NCBI RefSeq assembly: GCF_033242365.1
Contig: NZ_BTHK01000019.1
Location: forward strand, 1 to 58,358
Source of the DNA: Lachnoanaerobaculum sanguinis
GTDB lineage: Bacteria; Bacillota; Clostridia; Lachnospirales; Lachnospiraceae
Length of the DNA stretch: 58,358 nt
Reading direction: 5' to 3'
Part shown: in pieces, positions 44,485-53,077 of the stretch
Layout: each line of letters begins with the position of its first letter
Numbering within the stretch: position 1 is the stretch's first letter
The notes under the pieces: model-generated
Databases searched by the model: none
Told to the model about the DNA's origin: nothing
Seen by the model: only the letters and a program-made list of their open reading frames with translations
Program-made: the position numbers and the translations under genes

Positions 44485-45348
44485 TTAAATATTTATTTTA
44501 CCATGCAACCATACATTGCCTTTAAAACGTCGTCCTATTCGGGCTTCGCCTTGTAAATCATCCTTTTTTATAGCTACCGTAAATATAATATCACCGGATT
44601 CTATTTTAAGAAGCAAAACACTTTCTCCGGTAATGGAATTTTCTTCCTGACTTATATCCAAAATATTGCCTATAATACTGTACATATCGGTTTCCATACC
44701 GAAGGGCATAAAGAGAGTATCCACTATACTGTAGAGGTCTTCATTTTGTATTCTTGTATTTAAAGTGGTGTATGTAATCAAATCATCGGTGGATAGAGTA
44801 TCTATAGCGGCTTCATCACCCAGTTTTGCTGCTTCTATAAGCATATTTCTGTTCATAAGTTTCTGCTTTGAGATTTCCATCTGTGCCAAGGTCTTTTTTA
44901 TCGGTAATAATATTTTTCCGTCTGCGCAGAATCCGTAAAGAACGGTTGACTTTATTCTTGTACTTATATTGTCCAGATAGTCAAAACTGTTTGAAAGTCT
45001 GAATATCAAAGACATACCGAGTCTGTTATCATCAATCATACCTGAATAAAAGGTACTGTCTATATGTCTTTCAATGCTGCATTTGGCAGTAGAACTGACA
45101 GCAGTATCTTTGATATAGGGAAAATAACCTTCTCTGACAAAGATACCCAGATTTTCGAGATAACCGAATATACAAAGTCCGAGTGAAGGAGAGATATTCT
45201 TTCGTATCTCCCAGAGTCTTTCTTTTTCAGTAGTGACTATAATCTTTGCGGATGCTATATTTTCTCTCTGAATCTTATCCAGAAGTTCCCTGACTTCCGT
45301 CTTCTTTTTATACATTGAGAAACCTATGCTTCTTATATAATTTTGCAT
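44485..45348 (-). CDS. DUF3881 family protein
   Basis: 287 residues, no signal peptide or membrane helix seen, so probably cytosolic. The N terminus (MQNYIRSIGFSMYKKKTEVRELL pattern) and overall layout fit DUF3881, a family known mostly from Lachnospiraceae, with no assigned function. Its start codon shares one base with the thioesterase stop (TAATG), so the two are translationally coupled. The assignment is from memory of the family, not a search. Confidence 0.7.
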   Translation of the reverse strand: MQNYIRSIGFSMYKKKTEVRELLDKIQRENIASAKIIVTTEKERLWEIRKNISPSLGLCIFGYLENLGIFVREGYFPYIKDTAVSSTAKCSIERHIDSTFYSGMIDDNRLGMSLIFRLSNSFDYLDNISTRIKSTVLYGFCADGKILLPIKKTLAQMEISKQKLMNRNMLIEAAKLGDEAAIDTLSTDDLITYTTLNTRIQNEDLYSIVDTLFMPFGMETDMYSIIGNILDISQEENSITGESVLLLKIESGDIIFTVAIKKDDLQGEARIGRRFKGNVWLHGKINI

Positions 45349-45884
45349 TATATTCCCTCTTTTCTACGGGATTTTCTTATTTCGTTTCTTTTTTCACCTG
45401 CAAACCATTCACGTTTTTCTATATCGGTTTCAGGTATAAGTCTCGGTACTCTTGAAGGTTTTTCATCTTTTAATGCCACATACACCAGATATGCCGTATT
45501 TACAAGCGATCTGTGGCCGGTGGCAAGATCCTCAACATAGCTGTTTACTCTGACTTCCATGGTGCTGTTACCTACATGAGTTACATTGGAAATAAGAATG
45601 GCAATATCGCCAAGATGCAAGGGCTTGGCAAAATGTATATTATCTATGGCAACTGTGGAAACAGGCATATTGCAATGTCTCTTTGCTGCAAGAGCGCCTG
45701 TAAGATCTATCCATGAGAGCAGATCTCCTCCAAAAAGTCTGCCTGCCGCATTTAAATACCTTGGACTGACTTGATAGGCCTGTTCACATGCCGATTCTTT
45801 TACGGTTTTTGTAATATCTCCGGGTTTTATACCGTCATTCCATGGTGAAAGATTTTGAATCATATCATCAGTTATATTTTCCAT
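45348..45884 (-). CDS. Acyl-CoA thioesterase (hotdog fold)
   Basis: 178 residues. The hotdog core has LNAAGRLFGGDLLSWIDLTG, the acyl-CoA hydrolase motif with a catalytic Asp, and AIDNIHFAKPLHLGD. It would hydrolyse acyl-CoA to free acid and CoA. The last ~40 residues are basic. ATG after AGGAGT. Coupled to the DUF3881 gene. Confidence 0.85.
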   Translation of the reverse strand: MENITDDMIQNLSPWNDGIKPGDITKTVKESACEQAYQVSPRYLNAAGRLFGGDLLSWIDLTGALAAKRHCNMPVSTVAIDNIHFAKPLHLGDIAILISNVTHVGNSTMEVRVNSYVEDLATGHRSLVNTAYLVYVALKDEKPSRVPRLIPETDIEKREWFAGEKRNEIRKSRRKEGI

Positions 45885-45904
45885 ATTTACTCCTGTCTAA
45901 AATT

Positions 45905-45951
45905 TATAGGCTTTTAATTTATAATAAATTTATTATAAACTAAAGCCTATA
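45905..45951. terminator. Long perfect hairpin between DUF1576 and thioesterase genes
   Basis: TATAGGCTTT (45905-45914) pairs with AAAGCCTATA (45942-45951), and inside it lies an 11+11 palindrome TTTATAATAAA/TTTATTATAAA (45918-45939). Probably ends the DUF1576 transcript on the minus strand; the T tract after it is modest. Confidence 0.6.
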
Positions 45952-45959
45952 CTTAATAA

Positions 45960-47261
45960 CTACGATTTATTTAATTTTTTTTCTTTATCATTTTTTCTTT
46001 TTTCAATAATCGACTCTATGACAGGAACCATGAAAATAGCTACGATACCGCCTGCAAAGCCGTTATTGTAAAGATTCAATCCCTTATAAACAATACCTAC
46101 ATTTAAAGCTACCGATGAATGTATAAAACCTGCTATAAGCCCTGCTATAATACCGAACTCTCCTGCAATAGGCGCCAGAGTGGTGGAAAGAAGGAGGGTA
46201 AGTGTAGGTGCCGGATCGTTAATATACCATTGTTTTAAGAATGCCGAGAAGCATACACCCACCATTACAGGTAGGATATTTCTCATATGCTTACCTGCCG
46301 GAGAAAATCCTACTATTGTAAATATAGATCCGATAGTAGGTCCGTTTAAATCACCTTTTGTAAACAAGACAAATAAAGTAGCAATTATTCCGTTTGCAGC
46401 CATATTAAAGATATATACGGCATCTGAATATTCGTGTTTATAAGTTCCATGCACTCCGGTTTCTTTTAGAAGATTAAAGTATGAAGGTATTAATTTTTTG
46501 CCGTCAAGTATTATTGCAAGTATAATCATATATGAAAACAGTACAAACAGTGCAACCGCAAAAAGCGGAGTATGTGATCTGTCCCAGATAAGTCTTGTTT
46601 CAATATCTATACCGAAAGAGCGGAATATGGATACAAGCACTGTAGCTATAATACCTGATGAAAATCCTACATTGTAAAGAGAATATCCCTTATGTGAAGA
46701 TTTTACATGAATGGATATAGGAAGCAATACATATCCTATAAGAAGTCCGGTAATACTTGCAATAATGATTTCAATTACAGGATTACTATGCAAGGTCTGC
46801 ATTACCAAAGTAATTGCAGGTGAAAGGCTGGTTCCGTATAAGCCGTAATAGATATATTTCTTAAGTGAATATCCATGCAGTCTGGAATAAATAAAGAAGC
46901 CGAAGAGTATCAGCCATATATTTACCACGTTCTTGCCAAAGAGTGAGAAACCGAAAATAAGGTAGGAACTCACTACAATATGTCTGTCAAACTCTACCTT
47001 AAAATGGTGTAAAAGGAAAAGTAAAATAAGTGTGAGCGTTCCTGCATTAAAAAATGCCGCACCTATTCCTCCGACAACAATATAATCTGTAATCAAAAGG
47101 TCGGGTTGTATGATTATCTGCCATAATCCCGGTAAGATTTCATCTACCGGGGAAAAAATCAATGCAAAAACCATAAAATAAATAGGTACTGTAGAGATGA
47201 GCAAAAATCTCTGATTATAAGATAATGTTTTGGTGGCTCTGTAATGATCCAAAAACGCCAT
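45960..47261 (-). CDS. DUF1576 membrane protein
   Basis: 433 residues with about ten or more hydrophobic segments and two halves that echo each other: the GIGAAFFNAGTLTLILLF region early, and GIVYKGLNLYNNGFAGGIVA late, with NVGFSSGIIATV in the middle. Matches DUF1576, an uncharacterised polytopic family of Clostridia that looks transporter-like. The C-terminal tail is strongly basic (EKRKNDKEKKLNKS). Single gene with its own promoter. Substrate unknown. Confidence 0.8.
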   Translation of the reverse strand: MAFLDHYRATKTLSYNQRFLLISTVPIYFMVFALIFSPVDEILPGLWQIIIQPDLLITDYIVVGGIGAAFFNAGTLTLILLFLLHHFKVEFDRHIVVSSYLIFGFSLFGKNVVNIWLILFGFFIYSRLHGYSLKKYIYYGLYGTSLSPAITLVMQTLHSNPVIEIIIASITGLLIGYVLLPISIHVKSSHKGYSLYNVGFSSGIIATVLVSIFRSFGIDIETRLIWDRSHTPLFAVALFVLFSYMIILAIILDGKKLIPSYFNLLKETGVHGTYKHEYSDAVYIFNMAANGIIATLFVLFTKGDLNGPTIGSIFTIVGFSPAGKHMRNILPVMVGVCFSAFLKQWYINDPAPTLTLLLSTTLAPIAGEFGIIAGLIAGFIHSSVALNVGIVYKGLNLYNNGFAGGIVAIFMVPVIESIIEKRKNDKEKKLNKS

Positions 47262-47304
47262 AAGAAACTCCCGTTTCAGGATTGCAATTAGTTATTTTTG
47301 TATG

Positions 47305-47349
47305 CTATCCTCTATCTTTTTTATTATAATTATAATTAATACAGGATAG
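47305..47349. promoter_or_regulatory. Inverted repeat flanking the DUF1576 promoter -10
   Basis: CTATCCT (47305-47311) and AGGATAG (47343-47349) bracket the -10. Possible operator or looping site. Confidence 0.35.
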
Positions 47350-47358
47350 TTTAGTCAA
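47329..47358 (-). promoter_or_regulatory. Promoter of the DUF1576 gene
   Basis: Minus strand TTGACT (47353-47358), 18-nt spacer, TATAAT (47329-47334). Confidence 0.65.
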
Positions 47359-47403
47359 ATGTTTTAGTCGGTATAAAGAAAAATATAAGAAATTTACAAT
47401 ATT

Positions 47404-47432
47404 AAAAAAGCTGCTACATAAGTAACAGCTTT
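47404..47432 (-). terminator. tRNA-Leu terminator
   Basis: Minus strand AAAGCTG and CAGCTTT arms followed by six T, just after the tRNA 3' end. Confidence 0.82.
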
Positions 47433-47434
47433 AC

Positions 47435-47514
47435 TGCGGGTGACAGGACTTGAACCTGCACGGTCGCCCACAAGAACCTAAATCTTGCGTGTCTGCCAAT
47501 TCCACCACACCCGC
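47435..47514 (-). tRNA. tRNA-Leu (anticodon TAG)
   Basis: Minus strand: acceptor GCGGGTG/CACCCGC with discriminator A, D arm GGTGGAATTGGCAGAC, anticodon stem CAAGA/TCTTG with loop TTTAGGT (anticodon TAG, reads CUA), an extra variable arm, and T arm CAGG-TTCAAGT-CCTG. CCA is not encoded. The A discriminator fits leucine. Confidence 0.95.
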
Positions 47515-47525
47515 ATACTTGAAAA

Positions 47526-47554
47526 ATTATACTTTAAAACAAAATTGATGTCAA
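47526..47554 (-). promoter_or_regulatory. tRNA-Leu promoter
   Basis: Perfect consensus on the minus strand: TTGACA (47549-47554), 17-nt spacer, TATAAT (47526-47531). Confidence 0.88.
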
Positions 47555-47700
47555 TAATAATGTAGAATATCAATCTGTATTTTTTTTAGAATTACGAATT
47601 TATTTTCAGTTTGAAAATCTCTATTTTATGGCATATCATATATGAAGATGTGTACGGGAGTATATGCACTGCAAGACAAATGTTGATAGTCATTTTTAAA

Positions 47701-47709
47701 TGTGGATAA
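47701..47709 (+). other. DnaA box before the uracil-DNA-glycosylase-like gene
   Basis: Exact TGTGGATAA, ending 1 nt before the GGAG ribosome site. It may link the gene to DnaA, or be chance. Confidence 0.5.
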
Positions 47710-47717
47710 GGAGACTT

Positions 47718-48332
47718 ATGTTTTCAGGAAATGTTCAAAAGATATTTGATGAGATAATGTCGGACAAGGAAAATGAAAAGTTTACAAAAGCCGGAATAGA
47801 GCCGCTGTTTTCGGCACCTGAGAATGCCAGAGTAATGATTGTAGGTCAGGCTCCGGGAATCAAAGCACAGGAGGCCGGAAAGTACTGGTTTGATAAAAGC
47901 GGTGACAGGCTAAGAGAATGGATGGGGGTAGATGAAAAGACTTTTTATGAATCTGATATCTTCGCCATTGTACCGATGGACTTTTATTATCCGGGAAAAG
48001 GTAAAAGCGGAGATTTACCTCCAAGAAAAGATTTTGCAGCCAAGTGGCATCCAAAAATATTAAAAGAATTATCTAAAGTTGATCTAATTATTCTAATAGG
48101 ACAATACGCTCAGAAATACTATTTGGGCGATAAAGAAAAGTCCAATCTGACAGAGACCGTAAAAGCATATAATGAATACTTACCGAAGTATTTACCTATA
48201 GTACATCCTTCACCAAGGAATATGATATGGCTGAAGAAAAATCCGTGGTTTGAAGAAGATGTAGTACCGATTCTAAAAAATAAAATCAAAGAATATTGTA
48301 AAGCTGTAAAACCACTAAGAGGCATTGAATAA
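47718..48332 (+). CDS. Uracil-DNA glycosylase family protein
   Basis: 204 residues from ATG 47718 (7 nt after AAGGAG; an in-frame ATG at 47700 has no ribosome site). The UDG-superfamily motif 1 is GQAPG at residues 43-47, followed by FDKSGDRLREWMG, and motif 3 is HPSPRN starting at residue 163. It lacks the N-terminal cysteines of iron-sulfur family 4 enzymes, so it belongs to another UDG-like branch. Likely removes uracil or related bases from DNA. Its last codons form one arm of the terminator. Confidence 0.82.
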   Translation: MFSGNVQKIFDEIMSDKENEKFTKAGIEPLFSAPENARVMIVGQAPGIKAQEAGKYWFDKSGDRLREWMGVDEKTFYESDIFAIVPMDFYYPGKGKSGDLPPRKDFAAKWHPKILKELSKVDLIILIGQYAQKYYLGDKEKSNLTETVKAYNEYLPKYLPIVHPSPRNMIWLKKNPWFEEDVVPILKNKIKEYCKAVKPLRGIE

Positions 48333-48347
48333 ATCAATGCCTCTTTA
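48317..48347. terminator. Bidirectional terminator overlapping a gene end
   Basis: AAGAGGCATTGA pairs with TCAATGCCTCTT around AATAAA. The left arm is inside the glycosylase coding end; it also serves the convergent small secreted-protein gene. Confidence 0.82.
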
Positions 48348-48355
48348 TCTTTATC

Positions 48356-48700
48356 CTACTGTATTTTGGTCATTTTACCGGTGGAGTCCACATAGTAATT
48401 GTCAATCCACTGATCCACAGCTAATGTTCCATTGTCATTTAAGTAATACCAAGAGCCTGAAGACTTAATCCAACCTGTCTTCATGATGCCGTTCTTATCT
48501 AAAAAATAAGTCTGATCATTGTAACTGATAAAGCCTGTAGCGGGTTTACCTGAACCATCAACAACTTTCCACTCACTGCCTGTCTGACTCCATTTAAAGG
48601 AGTTAGCGTCTGTAATTTTCATGGCAGCATAGCCGGGTACAGCAACAGTCATGGAAATAGTGGCAGTAAGCAATAGCATAGATATAGTTTTCTTAAACAT
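48356..48700 (-). CDS. Small secreted protein with cell-wall-binding (choline-binding-like) repeats
   Basis: 114 residues from ATG 48700, which has GAGGT 5 nt upstream (an ATG at 48712 is less well placed). Signal peptide with VPGYAA cleavage region (about 1-27), then a short unique part and about three CW-binding repeats: ATGFISYNDQTYFLDKNG, then MKTGWIKSSGSWYYLNDNG, then VDQWIDNYYVDSTGKM. No catalytic domain, so it may be a wall-bound adaptor or a remnant of a longer enzyme. Confidence 0.8.
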   Translation of the reverse strand: MFKKTISMLLLTATISMTVAVPGYAAMKITDANSFKWSQTGSEWKVVDGSGKPATGFISYNDQTYFLDKNGIMKTGWIKSSGSWYYLNDNGTLAVDQWIDNYYVDSTGKMTKIQ

Positions 48701-49017
48701 AACTGACCTCATTTTCCATCAATATATTCAAACTACATTTTTGTAGCTTGTTCTATCATTATAGCAATATTTTTTCGATTGAAAAGGGAATAAATATAAT
48801 GGTAAGAAACTGTAAGAAAAAAGAAAGAGATTTCAGGAGAATTTCCATTTGTGAATTGAAAAGAACGGATAAAATTTGTAATAAAATCAAAAGGCTTTGT
48901 GAAAAGCTATAATACTTATAAATCTTATGGTATAATCGAATTGATATTTTATAAATATTTTGGTCGTGATTTTGACTTGATATAAAATTTAAGTACTTAG
49001 AATTCAGGGAGAATACT
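48701..49017. other. Intergenic region with divergent promoters
   Basis: A CTACA/TGTAG mini-hairpin lies at 48733-48746. A minus-strand TATAAT (48758-48763) could serve the small secreted gene. A plus-strand extended -10 TGGTATAAT (hexamer 48931-48936) could serve the ThDP operon. No -35 is convincing. Nothing else supported. Confidence 0.4.
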
Positions 49018-50952
49018 ATGAAAATTAAATTGAGCAATTATATTGCTAAAAGACTTGTAGAACTTGGAATAAGCCATGGCTTCAGTGTGACAGGCGGAGG
49101 AGCAATGCATCTGAATGACGGACTGGGACATCAGGAGGGGCTTACCATTACATATAATCACCACGAACAGGCCTGTGCAATGGCGGCTGAGGCATATGCA
49201 AGAATAAATAACCAAATGGCGGTGCTATGTGTTACCACAGGTCCGGGGGGAACAAATGCAATAACAGGCGTGCTTGGTGCATGGCTTGATTCGATACCGA
49301 TGTTTGTTATTTCAGGACAGGTAAGATATGATTGGACTGCCAGATACTCACGAACAGGCATCAGAGCTATGGGAGATCAGGAGTTTGATATTTGTAAATC
49401 AATAGAGTGTATGAGTAAGTACAGTGAAATGATAACGGAACCTATGAGAATCAGGTATCTGGTTGAAAAATGTGCCTATCTTGCAACACATGGCAGACCG
49501 GGACCGGTTTGGCTTGATATACCGCTTGATGTACAGGGAAGTTTTATAGAAGAAGATGAACTGATCGGTTTTGATATCGGAAATTATGAGTCAGGTGGTG
49601 ACGGTTGGGCAAAGCCCTCACCATATAAGGTTGATGTTGATGACAGAACAAAGTTAGACCTCGGTAATGAGCCGAAACCTTTATCAAGGGATTTGCTTAT
49701 AGAAATTATTGACAGGATAAGAAAAGCCAAGAGACCTGTATTTAATGCCGGAAACGGTATCAGAATAGGAAATGCACATAAAGAGTTCATGGAGCTGGCA
49801 GAACTTTTAAATATTCCGGTTGTGGTAGGGTGGAACTCGGAGGACTGTATAGAAGTAGACCATCCCCTATACGCCGGAAGACCGGGAAATTTCGGAGACA
49901 GACCGGGAAACTTTACTGTGCAAAACTCGGACCTTTTATTGTCGGTAGGATCAAGACTGAGCCTCAGACAGGTGGGATTTAACTATAAAGGCTGGGCAAG
50001 AGAGGCCTTTACCATAGTAAATGATATTGATAAAGAAGAATTAAAAAAGCCTACCGTACATATTGATATACCTGTTCATGCAGACTGTAAGGTATTTATG
50101 CGACAGCTTATAGATGTATTAAAAGAGCAAAAGACGCCTGTATTTGAAGGCGGTGAAGGTCTTAAAGGAATGAGCTGGAATGAAACGGTTAAGTATTGGT
50201 TAAAGAAATATCCGGTGTGCAGGAAAGAATTCCTTGAAAAGGATGACAGTAAAAAAGCTAATGTATATGCCTTTATAAAAGAGATAGGTGACAGGGCAAA
50301 AGAAAATCAGATTACAGTGGTAGGAAACGGATCTGCCTGTGTGGTTGGCGGACATTCATACATTATAAAAAAAGGCCAAAGATTTATATCAAACTCTGCA
50401 GTGGCATCTATGGGATATGATTTGCCGGCCGCAATAGGAGCATATATGGCAAATCTTGACGGAAAGAGATTTGATAAAGAGCTGATACTTATTACAGGTG
50501 ACGGAAGTATACAGATGAATTTGCAGGAGTTGCAGACAATAGTGCATCATAATGCGGATATAAAAATATTCCTAATTAATAATGAAGGATATCACAGTAT
50601 CAGACAGACTCAAAATAAGTTTTTTGGTGACAAGCCTTTGGTTGGAATCGGACCTGACAGTGGAGACCTCTCATTCCCAAGTATGGAAAAAATAGCAAAT
50701 GCTTACGGTATAAAATATATCAGTGCAAAGACAAATTCGGAAATTGCGGATGCAGTTAAAAATACGTTTAAAGTCGAGGGACCTGTAATCTGTGAGGCCT
50801 TTGTAACTACGGATCAAAACTTTGAACCTAAGTCATCAGGTAAGCAAATGCCTGACGGAAGAATGGTGAGTCCTCCGCTTGAAGATTTGGTGCCTTTCCT
50901 TTCAGATGAGGAAATGGACGAGAATATGATAGTACCGAGGATGCCGGAGTAA
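49018..50952 (+). CDS. ThDP-dependent acetolactate-synthase-like enzyme
   Basis: 644 residues with the three-domain ThDP fold. The catalytic glutamate is in YNHHEQACAMAAEAYAR (about residues 41-57). VTTGPGGTNAITGVLGAW follows. The diphosphate-binding motif starts at GDGS and ends with the paired Asn of FLINNEG, 24 residues apart. The 60-100 residues beyond IlvB length lie in the middle and C terminus. First gene of an operon with an epimerase and a C-methyltransferase, so it is more likely a carboligase in sugar or small-molecule synthesis (compare YerE-type enzymes) than a valine-pathway enzyme; there is no ilvN nearby. Substrate unknown. Confidence 0.8.
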   Translation: MKIKLSNYIAKRLVELGISHGFSVTGGGAMHLNDGLGHQEGLTITYNHHEQACAMAAEAYARINNQMAVLCVTTGPGGTNAITGVLGAWLDSIPMFVISGQVRYDWTARYSRTGIRAMGDQEFDICKSIECMSKYSEMITEPMRIRYLVEKCAYLATHGRPGPVWLDIPLDVQGSFIEEDELIGFDIGNYESGGDGWAKPSPYKVDVDDRTKLDLGNEPKPLSRDLLIEIIDRIRKAKRPVFNAGNGIRIGNAHKEFMELAELLNIPVVVGWNSEDCIEVDHPLYAGRPGNFGDRPGNFTVQNSDLLLSVGSRLSLRQVGFNYKGWAREAFTIVNDIDKEELKKPTVHIDIPVHADCKVFMRQLIDVLKEQKTPVFEGGEGLKGMSWNETVKYWLKKYPVCRKEFLEKDDSKKANVYAFIKEIGDRAKENQITVVGNGSACVVGGHSYIIKKGQRFISNSAVASMGYDLPAAIGAYMANLDGKRFDKELILITGDGSIQMNLQELQTIVHHNADIKIFLINNEGYHSIRQTQNKFFGDKPLVGIGPDSGDLSFPSMEKIANAYGIKYISAKTNSEIADAVKNTFKVEGPVICEAFVTTDQNFEPKSSGKQMPDGRMVSPPLEDLVPFLSDEEMDENMIVPRMPE

Positions 50953-50955
50953 ACT

Positions 50956-51906
50956 ATGAGAGTACTTATCACAGGAGCGGCTTCGTTTTTGGGGAGACAT
51001 TTGGTGGAATACTTCCTTTCAAAAGACGAAGAAGTGCTTGCTTTAATCAGAGAAAACGCAAGGGGCAAAGATGAGCTTTTAAAGTATGAAGTAAACAACA
51101 AATTCAAGCTTATAGTTCTTGATATGAAGGATATAGAAAAACTGGATACAGATTTTGATATATGCATACATCTGGCGTGGGGCGGAATAGGCAAGACAGG
51201 AAGAATGGATAAAGCCGTTCAGTCTGATAATATAGATTTCGCAAAAAGGCTTATGAAAGTATGTAAGGAGAAGAATGCAAAAAGAATGCTCTTTGCAGGA
51301 TCTCAGGCAGAATACGGACAGACTCTGGAAGATATACAAAAAGTATACGGTAAGGATTTTGACATCAAACAAATACCTTTACAGTATGAAAACTCATCCT
51401 GCTCACCAAAGTCGGAGTATGGCAAGGCAAAGCTCGAATTAAAAAAAGAGCTTAAAAAACTTGGAGATAATTTAGGCATAGAATATGCGCATATGCGTAT
51501 TTTCTCAGTGTTTGGAAAAGGAGATCATGAGACCTCTTTAATATCTTCCTGTATCAATAATTTTAGAGAAAATATTGATGTACATACCGGGGAATGTTTA
51601 CAGTCTTGGAATTATATATATATTAAAGACCTTTGTAATGCGATTTACCTGCTTTCAACGAAGAATTTAAACGGGAATTATGTGTTCAATATAGCAGGTG
51701 AAGATAATAAGCGGCTTATGGACTATGTAAAGGATATGAAGAGGATATTGAAAAGCAACAGCAATATCATAGTTGAAAAAAGAGAGGCTGCAAGTGAGGG
51801 CACACCTTTTTTAAATCCGAGTATCGGTTTATTAAAGGAAATCGGCTTTAAAGAAGTTTACGGCTTTGACGGCGGTATCATGGATATGTGCGATATCAAA
51901 GATTAA
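50956..51906 (+). CDS. NAD-dependent epimerase/dehydratase (extended SDR)
   Basis: 316 residues. Rossmann motif TGAASFLGRHL (Gly-x-x-x-x-x-Gly variant) at the N terminus, a GSQAEYG strand and the catalytic pair YGKAK (Tyr-x-x-x-Lys) following a Ser-Glu. Typical of nucleotide-sugar epimerases, dehydratases or reductases. Starts 3 nt after the ThDP gene stop. Confidence 0.85.
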   Translation: MRVLITGAASFLGRHLVEYFLSKDEEVLALIRENARGKDELLKYEVNNKFKLIVLDMKDIEKLDTDFDICIHLAWGGIGKTGRMDKAVQSDNIDFAKRLMKVCKEKNAKRMLFAGSQAEYGQTLEDIQKVYGKDFDIKQIPLQYENSSCSPKSEYGKAKLELKKELKKLGDNLGIEYAHMRIFSVFGKGDHETSLISSCINNFRENIDVHTGECLQSWNYIYIKDLCNAIYLLSTKNLNGNYVFNIAGEDNKRLMDYVKDMKRILKSNSNIIVEKREAASEGTPFLNPSIGLLKEIGFKEVYGFDGGIMDMCDIKD

Positions 51907-51927
51907 AAGCTATAGAGGAGAATATTT

Positions 51928-53052
51928 TTGAAAAAATGTATCAGTTGTAAAGGTTCATTACATGAACTTATGAAAATAGAAAATATGCCGGCAAGTGCAC
52001 AGGATATTCCGACAAAGGAAGAGCTTGATAAAGACAGCGGTATAGAAGTATCACTATGTGTCTGTGAGGATTGCGGTCTTGTGCAGTTAAAAAATGATGC
52101 GGTTTATTATTATAGAGATGTTATAAGAGCCGGCGGCTATTCCACAACAATGGAAGGCCTAAGAAAAAGCCAGTATAAACATTTTATAGAGTTTGCATCA
52201 TTGGAAGGAAAGAAGATAATAGAGGTAGGCTGCGGCAGAGGAGAATTCCTCGGCATGCTCTCAGACTTTCCGGTGGAAGGGTACGGCACCGAGCACAAAA
52301 AGGATCTTGTACAGATTGCAAAAGAAGCAGGACTCAGAGTGGATGAGGATTTCCCGGAGAGTGAAGATCATATATTTAAGAACGGTCCTTTTGATGCTTT
52401 TATGTCTTTTAACTTCCTTGAGCATCAGCCGCATCCTAGAACATATTTAAAAGCAATATATAATAATCTATGTGATGAGGGTTATGGACTCATTACGGTG
52501 CCAAGCTTTGAATATATCATGGAGCAAAACAGTTTCTATGAAATAATTCCTGATCATATAGCTTATTACAGCTTTGAAAGTCTTACACATCTTTTAAATA
52601 TATGCGGATTTGAAGTACTTGAAAAAGAAATGGTAAATAGAGACACCATATCAATGATTGTAAAGAAAAGAAAACTTCCGGATATTTGCGGTATCATTTC
52701 AAAGAAAAACGATATTGCAACAGAGGTGCTTGAAACTGTAAAAAAATATGCAAAAGCGAGTAAAATAGCAATATGGGGAGCGTCACATCAGGGATTTACC
52801 CTCTGTGCAACCACAGGTATTGCAGATTATGTAGACTGTATAATAGATTCCGCACCTTTTAAGCAGGGAAAATATGCACCGGCATCACATATTCCGATTA
52901 TTTCACCGGATGAGGCAAGGAAGAGAAAACTTGAGGCTATAATAATAGTTGCACCGGGATATACAAATGAAATTGCAAATATTATAAAGACAACTTTTGA
53001 AAACGGAATAGATATATATACTTTGATGACTGACAGGCTGAGCAGAATTTAA
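51928..53052 (+). CDS. SAM-dependent sugar C-methyltransferase-like protein
   Basis: 374 residues; TTG start at 51928 after GAGGAG. An N-terminal zinc-binding module (CISC and CVCEDC cysteines), a SAM-binding core with IIEVGCGRGEFLGML, and a C-terminal Rossmann-like part (IWGASHQGFTLCATTGI, then IPIISPDEA). This three-part layout is that of the sugar C-methyltransferases (TylC3/NovU-like). It probably acts on a 4-keto nucleotide sugar or similar. Operon partner of the ThDP enzyme and the epimerase. Confidence 0.85.
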   Translation: MKKCISCKGSLHELMKIENMPASAQDIPTKEELDKDSGIEVSLCVCEDCGLVQLKNDAVYYYRDVIRAGGYSTTMEGLRKSQYKHFIEFASLEGKKIIEVGCGRGEFLGMLSDFPVEGYGTEHKKDLVQIAKEAGLRVDEDFPESEDHIFKNGPFDAFMSFNFLEHQPHPRTYLKAIYNNLCDEGYGLITVPSFEYIMEQNSFYEIIPDHIAYYSFESLTHLLNICGFEVLEKEMVNRDTISMIVKKRKLPDICGIISKKNDIATEVLETVKKYAKASKIAIWGASHQGFTLCATTGIADYVDCIIDSAPFKQGKYAPASHIPIISPDEARKRKLEAIIIVAPGYTNEIANIIKTTFENGIDIYTLMTDRLSRI

Positions 53053-53077
53053 CAGTAAAACGATAGAAGGAGTTTTA

